Of a stretch of DNA of 64,000 nt, positions 58,318 to 64,000 are shown one piece after another (positions within the stretch are counted from its first letter, which is position 1; every line of letters begins with the position of its first letter). Below the pieces are notes generated by a model that was given only the letters and a program-made list of their open reading frames with translations, searched no databases and was not told the origin of the DNA. Origin of the DNA: Arenicola marina (Eukaryota > Annelida > Polychaeta > Arenicolidae); the NCBI GenBank assembly GCA_964019135.1, contig OZ025256.1, positions 14,701,911-14,765,910 on the forward strand. The letters run 5' to 3'. The position numbers were made by a program, and so were the translations under genes.

Positions 58318-58615
58318 CTTCACCACCACCCACCATAACCCACCACCACTCACCACCACCCACCACCACCCACCACCACCACCCACCACCGCTCACCACC
58401 ACTCACCACCACCACTCACCGCCACCCACCGCCACCCACCACCACTCACCACCACTCACCACCACCACTCACCACCACCACCCACCACCACCCACCACCA
58501 CTCACCGCCACCCACCGCCACCCACCACCACTCACCCCCACTCACCACCACCCACCACCACCCACCACCATCCACCGCCACCCACCGCCACCCACCGCCA
58601 CTCGCCGCCACCATC
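58318..58615. repeat. CAC-rich microsatellite/minisatellite
   Basis: Irregular CACCACCACCCACC and CACCGCCACC units. Confidence 0.9.
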
Positions 58616-58619
58616 AATG

Positions 58620-60540
58620 TCCCAAACTCGCAAAGCCGGCCCTATTATTCCTCATGGTCCTGGGCCTATACCTGGGGAATGGTCCATTTAGAACCCTGGC
58701 ACCTGTGTCCCCACATAGAGCCTCATCCCAGGCGACATGGAGGCCCCGCATGACACCGTGCTCCATGTGACACTCACCCTCCTCTCCTCCTCTGTCCGTC
58801 AGACCCCGCTAACTTACGTCATAACGCGGCACTCCGGCCTCGACCCTCACCCCTCCACACCCCGCAAGGAACCCAATCCAACCCCATCCCACGCCACCGG
58901 CATCACTCCCTACGACACCCCTAACGCGGTACCCCCCCCCCCCCCTCCCTTCGAGCGCATCCCCCACCTCTCACACCCGACATCCCCGGCGGAATTCCGG
59001 TAAACGAGGTAAGTGGTGGCACGAACTTATCTCCTCGGCTGACCCGCCTACCACTTACCCTACCACCCCCACCCTCCTTAATGCCCAGCCTAGAAATAAA
59101 CCCTTATATTCTCATAGCACCCCCACCCCCCTACCACCCCGTTCTGGTAAATAATCCCCTCCGACATGCGAACGCGACCCGGCCATCACGACATGTCAAG
59201 GTGACCTTGAAGATCCAACAACCCCCGCTCACCTCCATCCCCAACACACAGTTTCGCCGGTGACAGCAGACGGCTACACCGCTCGCGGCACCCCTCGGCA
59301 TTAGGATGGGACTCCCCGCCAATGAAAGGAAGGGTATAAATCCGCCACAACCTTGTAGGGTCGACCCCCCAGGGTGGGGGTGGGGGTGTGGGTGTCATCG
59401 TGGAAGGTTGGGAAGGGGTGGGGTGGGGGTGGGGGGGGCTGGGTCACGCTCCTCAGCATATATATATGACAGAGTCCTCAAGCCTCAAGGTCATCCAGGT
59501 TATGAAGGTCATCCATTTGCATAGATCTGCTTATATATAAGAACCAATTTCCCGAGCGGGTTATGTGGTACCGAAAGCGCGTCACCATGGTAAACATAAA
59601 ATATAGAGCACTGGTTTTTTAGCCGATTTTGTGCACACGAAAGAAAAATGACAAATTTAGAGTTGCCCCAGACAGGGGCCCCAGGTTCGAACTCACGACC
59701 TACTCAGCCTGATAACCAGCTGAGCTAAGGAGGCACCCCCTTGTGGTGAACTATATAGTTTGACACTTTGTCATAATAAGTCTAGTATGGACGGCGCGCG
59801 AAGTCGTACAAGCCAACTGCGACCAGTCATCCTGACAGATACAGACGAGGCACTGGTGGGTGGGCCATGCCGTGAGTGGACGGGATGGGTGGTTTAAGCC
59901 ACTTTTGGGAACATATGGATCAAGGCACATATTGGCATAATGATATCACGATAAAAACAACCCCCAGAATAACATGTCCGGCGGAGGGGACGGGAGGGGG
60001 GGGGGGTGGGAGGGGGGAGGGGGCAGGAGAATGAGAGGGGACCACAGGTGGCCATGGTAAAGGCACCAAACGAGTAATGTAACAAAAGAAAGGACAAAAA
60101 AAAAAGAAGACCGTCTGAGTCTGGGGCTAATTCCCCACTTACAACATCCTCACACGGGAGGAAAATGGAAACAGAAGTAGAAGCTTTGGCTGAGCAGCTT
60201 TCTGCAGATGTCGCGGCGTCTTTAGTACATCGTTAGCAGGTCTCAACTGTAAGTCGCCGACACCACGAAAGCACCCACAGAAATCACATTGACCACGTGA
60301 CACGAGACCGTGGTTTGCAGGGATTTCCCTCGATAAGTACGCCTACGTCGAAAAAACAGATTTAATCCTCCGTGAAAAGAGTAGCATCCACATTTATTGC
60401 ATATACAAACAAAAATAACATGAGCATTCAATTTGAATTTTAAGTCAATTTAATTTAAAGCGCGGCCACATTTCTGTTTGATTCATGGCAAATGTTGGAG
60501 ATGTTCGCATAGATTATCGCAGGGGTAGGCGTGAGTCCCA
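58620..60540. other. Unique sequence between arrays
   Basis: C-rich and G-rich stretches with a SINE at 59620. No exon, RNA or promoter can be supported. Confidence 0.5.
59620..59741 (-). mobile_element. SINE family A, minus strand
   Basis: Tail AGCCGATTTTGTGCACACGA, B box CCAGGTTCGAACTCACGACC, head CAGCTGAGCTAAGGAGGCACC, all in reverse. Confidence 0.7.
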
Positions 60541-60559
60541 CGTGAGCTATGCCGAAGCA

Positions 60560-63358
60560 ATGACTCGGAACAGTGACACGGAGGATCGACTCGCGAATCT
60601 AGGTACAAATCACACGGGCGTCAACCAGCTCGGAACAATGACACGGAGGATCGACTCGCGAATCTAGGTACAAATCACACGGGCGTCAACCAGCTCGGAA
60701 CAATGACACGGAGGATCGACTCGCGAATCTAGGTACAAATCACACGGGCGTCAACCAGCTCGGAACAGTGACACGGAGGATCGACTCGCGAATCTAGGTA
60801 CAAATCACACGGGCGTCAACCAGCTCGGAACAATGACACGGAGGATCGACTCGCGAATCTAGGTACAAATCACACGGGCGTCAACCAGCTCGGAACAATG
60901 ACACGGAGGATCGACTCGCGAATCTAGGTACAAATCACACGGGCGTCAACCAGCTCGGAACAATGACACGGAGGATCGACTCGCGAATCTAGGTACAAAT
61001 CACACGGGCGTCAACCAGCTCGGAACAATGACACGGAGGATCGACTCGCGAATCTAGGTACAAATCACACGGGCGTCAACCAGCTCGGAACAATGACACG
61101 GAGGATCGACTCGCGAATCTAGGTACAAATCACACGGGCGTCAACCAGCTCGGAACAATGACACGGAGGATCGACTCGCGAATCTAGGTACAAATCACAC
61201 GGGCGTCAACCAGCTCGGAACAGTGACACGGAGGATCGACTCGCGAATCTAGGTACAAATCACACGGGCGTCAACCAGCTCGGAACAATGACACGGAGGA
61301 TCGACTCGCGAATCTAGGTACAAATCACACGGGCGTCAACCAGCTCGGAACAATGACACGGAGGATCGACTCGCGAATCTAGGTACAAATCACACGGGCG
61401 TCAACCAGCTCGGAACAATGACACGGAGGATCGACTCGCGAATCTAGGTACAAATCACACGGGCGTCAACCAGCTCGGAACAATGACACGGAGGATCGAC
61501 TCGCGAATCTAGGTACAAATCACACGGGCGTCAACCAGCTCGGAACAGTGACACGGAGGATCGACTCGCGAATCTAGGTACAAATCACACGGGCGTCAAC
61601 CAGCTCGGAACAATGACACGGAGGATCGACTCGCGAATCTAGGTACAAATCACACGGGCGTCAACCAGCTCGGAACAATGACACGGAGGATCGACTCGCG
61701 AATCTAGGTACAAATCACACGGGCGTCAACCAGCTCGGAACAATGACACGGAGGATCGACTCGCGAATCTAGGTACAAATCACACGGGCGTCAACCAGCT
61801 CGGAACAATGACACGGAGGATCGACTCGCGAATCTAGGTACAAATCACACGGGCGTCAACCAGCTCGGAACAATGACACGGAGGATCGACTCGCGAATCT
61901 AGGTACAAATCACACGGGCGTCAACCAGCTCGGAACAATGACACGGAGGATCGACTCGCGAATCTAGGTACAAATCACATGGGCGTCAACCAGCTCGGAA
62001 CAATGACACGGAGGATCGACTCGCGAATCTAGGTACAAATCACACGGGCGTCAACCAGCTCGGAACAATGACACGGAGGATCGACTCGCGAATCTAGGTA
62101 CAAATCACACGGGCGTCAACCAGCTCGGAACAATGACACGGAGGATCGACTCGCGAATCTAGGTACAAATCACACGGGCGTCAACCAGCTCGGAACAATG
62201 ACACGGAGGATCGACTCGCGAATCTAGGTACAAATCACACGGGCGTCAACCAGCTCGGAACAATGACACGGAGGATCGACTCGCGAATCTAGGTACAAAT
62301 CACACGGGCGTCATCCAGCTCGGAACAATGACACGGAGGATCGACTCGCGAATCTAGGTACAAATCACACGGGCGTCAACCAGCTCGGAACAATGACACG
62401 GAGGATCGACTCGCGAATCTAGGTACAAATCACAGGGGCGTCAACCAGCTCGGAACAATGACACGGAGGATCGACTCGCGAATCTAGGTACAAATCACAC
62501 GGGCGTCAACCAGCTCGGAACAATGACACGGAGGATCGACTCGCGAATCTAGGTACAAATCACACGGGCGTCAACCAGCTCGGAACAATGACACGGAGGA
62601 TCGACTCGCGAATCTAGGTACAAATCACAGGGGCGTCAACCAGCTCGGAACAATGACACGGAGGATCGACTCGCGAATCTAGGTACAAATCACACGGGCG
62701 TCAACCAGCTCGGAACAATGACACGGAGGATCGACTCGCGAATCTAGGTACAAATCACACGGGCGTCAACCAGCTCGGAACAATGACACGGAGGATCGAC
62801 TCGCGAATCTAGGTACAAATCACACGGGCGTCAACCAGCTCGGAACAATGACACGGAGGATCGACTCGCGAATCTAGGTACAAATCACACGGGCGTCAAC
62901 CAGCTCGGAACAATGACACGGAGGATCGACTCGCGAATCTAGGTACAAATCACACGGGCGTCAACCAGCTCGGAACAATGACACGGAGGATCGACTCGCG
63001 AATCTAGGTACAAATCACACGGGCGTCAACCAGCTCGGAACAATGACACGGAGGATCGACTCGCGAATCTAGGAACAAATCACACGGGCGTCAACCAGCT
63101 CGGAACAATGACACGGAGGATCGACTCGCGAATCTAGGTACAAATCACATGGGCGTCAACCAGCTCGGAACAATGACACGGAGGATCGACTCGCGAATCT
63201 AGGAACAAATCACACGGGCGTCAACCAGCTCGGAACAATGACACGGAGGATCGACTCGCGAATCTAGGTACAAATCACACGGGCGTCAACCAGCTCGGAA
63301 CAATGACACGGAGGATCGACTCGCGAATCTAGGTACAAATCACACGGGCGTCAACCAG
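60560..63358. repeat. 65-bp x 43 minisatellite
   Basis: Exactly periodic, nearly identical copies with the core AATCTAGGTACAAATCACAC and GGGCGTCAACCAGCTCGGAA. There are only a few point variants (CAGTGACACG, CACATGGGCG, AGGAACAAAT), indicating recent expansion or strong homogenisation. Confidence 0.96.
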
Positions 63359-63411
63359 CAAACATCGGCGAAGTCTTCTGAAGCAGTTGCTTGGTGGGAA
63401 GCAGTTGCTTG

Positions 63412-63560
63412 GTGGGTTTAACCACATAAGGTGCTTTAATTTGTGTACGCCATATCGCGACAAATGGCAGCACCAAGGTAGTGGGGAGCCATAACTCCAG
63501 GAGTGACCCCTTACTCTTTGCGAAAACAGAAAAGGGATCATTATGCTACACACAGACACA
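63412..63560 (-). mobile_element. SINE family B, partial
   Basis: GTTTAACCACATAAGGTGCT, CATATCGCGACAAATGG and TACTCTTTGCGAAAACAG match the family B 3' half in reverse. The tRNA-like head is lost. Confidence 0.6.
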
Positions 63561-63832
63561 TATAGGGGGCTACTGGGCCCAGTTTATTCTACATGTCCAC
63601 TCCAGACACGGCATGAAGACACTGCCACAATCAGTCATGATCAGTCATCAAGTTGAGATCACGCGGGCAGCTCCATTGCCCACGCCATGTATACATACCA
63701 AACACTGAGGCGAAAGAAGACCAGCTCGGATATATAACAAAAACAGGTCAGGAAGCAAGAAATCCATTCTCTAAAAATCTCAAAACTAAATTTGAACAAA
63801 AATGAGGCTAACGGAACGATATTGAACCTTAC

Positions 63833-64000
63833 ATAGACTGGCAGCTTTCAATTGTGAAGGCTCAATCAAATCAAAACAGCAGACTGCCAACTGTTCTTTC
63901 ATCCGAGGGAGTTCATCTGAAAACTGACGAGTGCCAACAGTTGAGCCCGGCGCGATCTTTGTATCTGCCGTCCGACAGGGCACCACGGCAGCTTTAGTAC
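63833..64000 (-). other. Candidate exon at the right edge, minus strand
   Basis: Open on the minus strand from the window edge, including TVGTRQFSDELPRMKEQLAV and FDLIEPSQLKAASL, to a possible donor CTAT|GTAAGG. It does not resemble EXT1. It could be an exon of another gene, a transposon remnant or chance. Confidence 0.25.

Noticed and set aside
56769-58753. Long open frames rich in AMGHL, SHGAP, MARCP and PTWLDIAPPGSISPHLAR
   Set aside because: These are translations of 15-bp and 20-bp satellite units in multiple frames and both strands.
60560-63358. CRISPR array
   Set aside because: The whole 65-bp unit is identical with no variable spacers, and the setting is a eukaryotic genome.

Overview
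This is a window of an animal (metazoan) nuclear genome. Its genes are split into short exons with GT-AG introns, it has two tRNA-derived SINE families, and by my tally tandem repeats make up roughly 40% of it. Exon third positions are strongly G/C, while introns and spacers are mixed. A run of exactly 200 N inside one repeat array looks like a scaffolding gap of conventional size. The gene families (a DCDC2-type doublecortin protein and the heparan-sulfate polymerase EXT1) are animal. Minisatellites lie across exon-intron junctions; I recall this being reported for amphioxus, so a cephalochordate is one candidate, but I cannot fix the species.

Layout. (1) 627-10205, plus strand: the last six exons of a DCDC2-like gene. 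All splice phases agree, from the second doublecortin domain to the stop codon, with a poly(A) signal at 10472. The introns carry a SINE-head tandem array, a 33-bp minisatellite across a 5' splice site, a CRE/E-box cluster, a (TA)n-flanked element and a 16-bp array. (2) 10530-20690: a block of about 10 kb of 32-bp and 23-bp satellite, including a 0.46-kb unique segment present twice. (3) 22280-27834, plus strand: exons of an acidic, repeat-rich protein with one calmodulin-binding IQ motif. Its frame is broken in at least one place, and one splice-phase mismatch is unresolved. (4) 27835-34630: a spacer between convergent genes with little recognisable content. (5) 34638-46140, minus strand: EXT1, six exons equivalent to human exons 4-11, with an in-frame C terminus. 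Its introns carry a 134-bp x 28 array and a 30-bp x 13 array, each containing the end of an exon plus its 5' splice site. (6) 46141-64000: presumably the upstream EXT1 intron, made almost entirely of minisatellites plus SINEs and a Tigger/pogo-like MITE. The EXT1 N-terminal exons are not visible and probably lie beyond the right edge.

The three genes have no obvious shared pathway. DCDC2 proteins bind microtubules and act in cilia, the IQ protein is unassigned, and EXT1 builds heparan sulfate in the Golgi. The most notable signal is structural: in three independent introns of two genes the tandem-repeat unit is built from the last 12-24 nt of the exon plus the start of the intron. The genuine 5' splice site is therefore followed by up to 27 near-identical decoys, and one of these arrays could be spliced in frame into EXT1.
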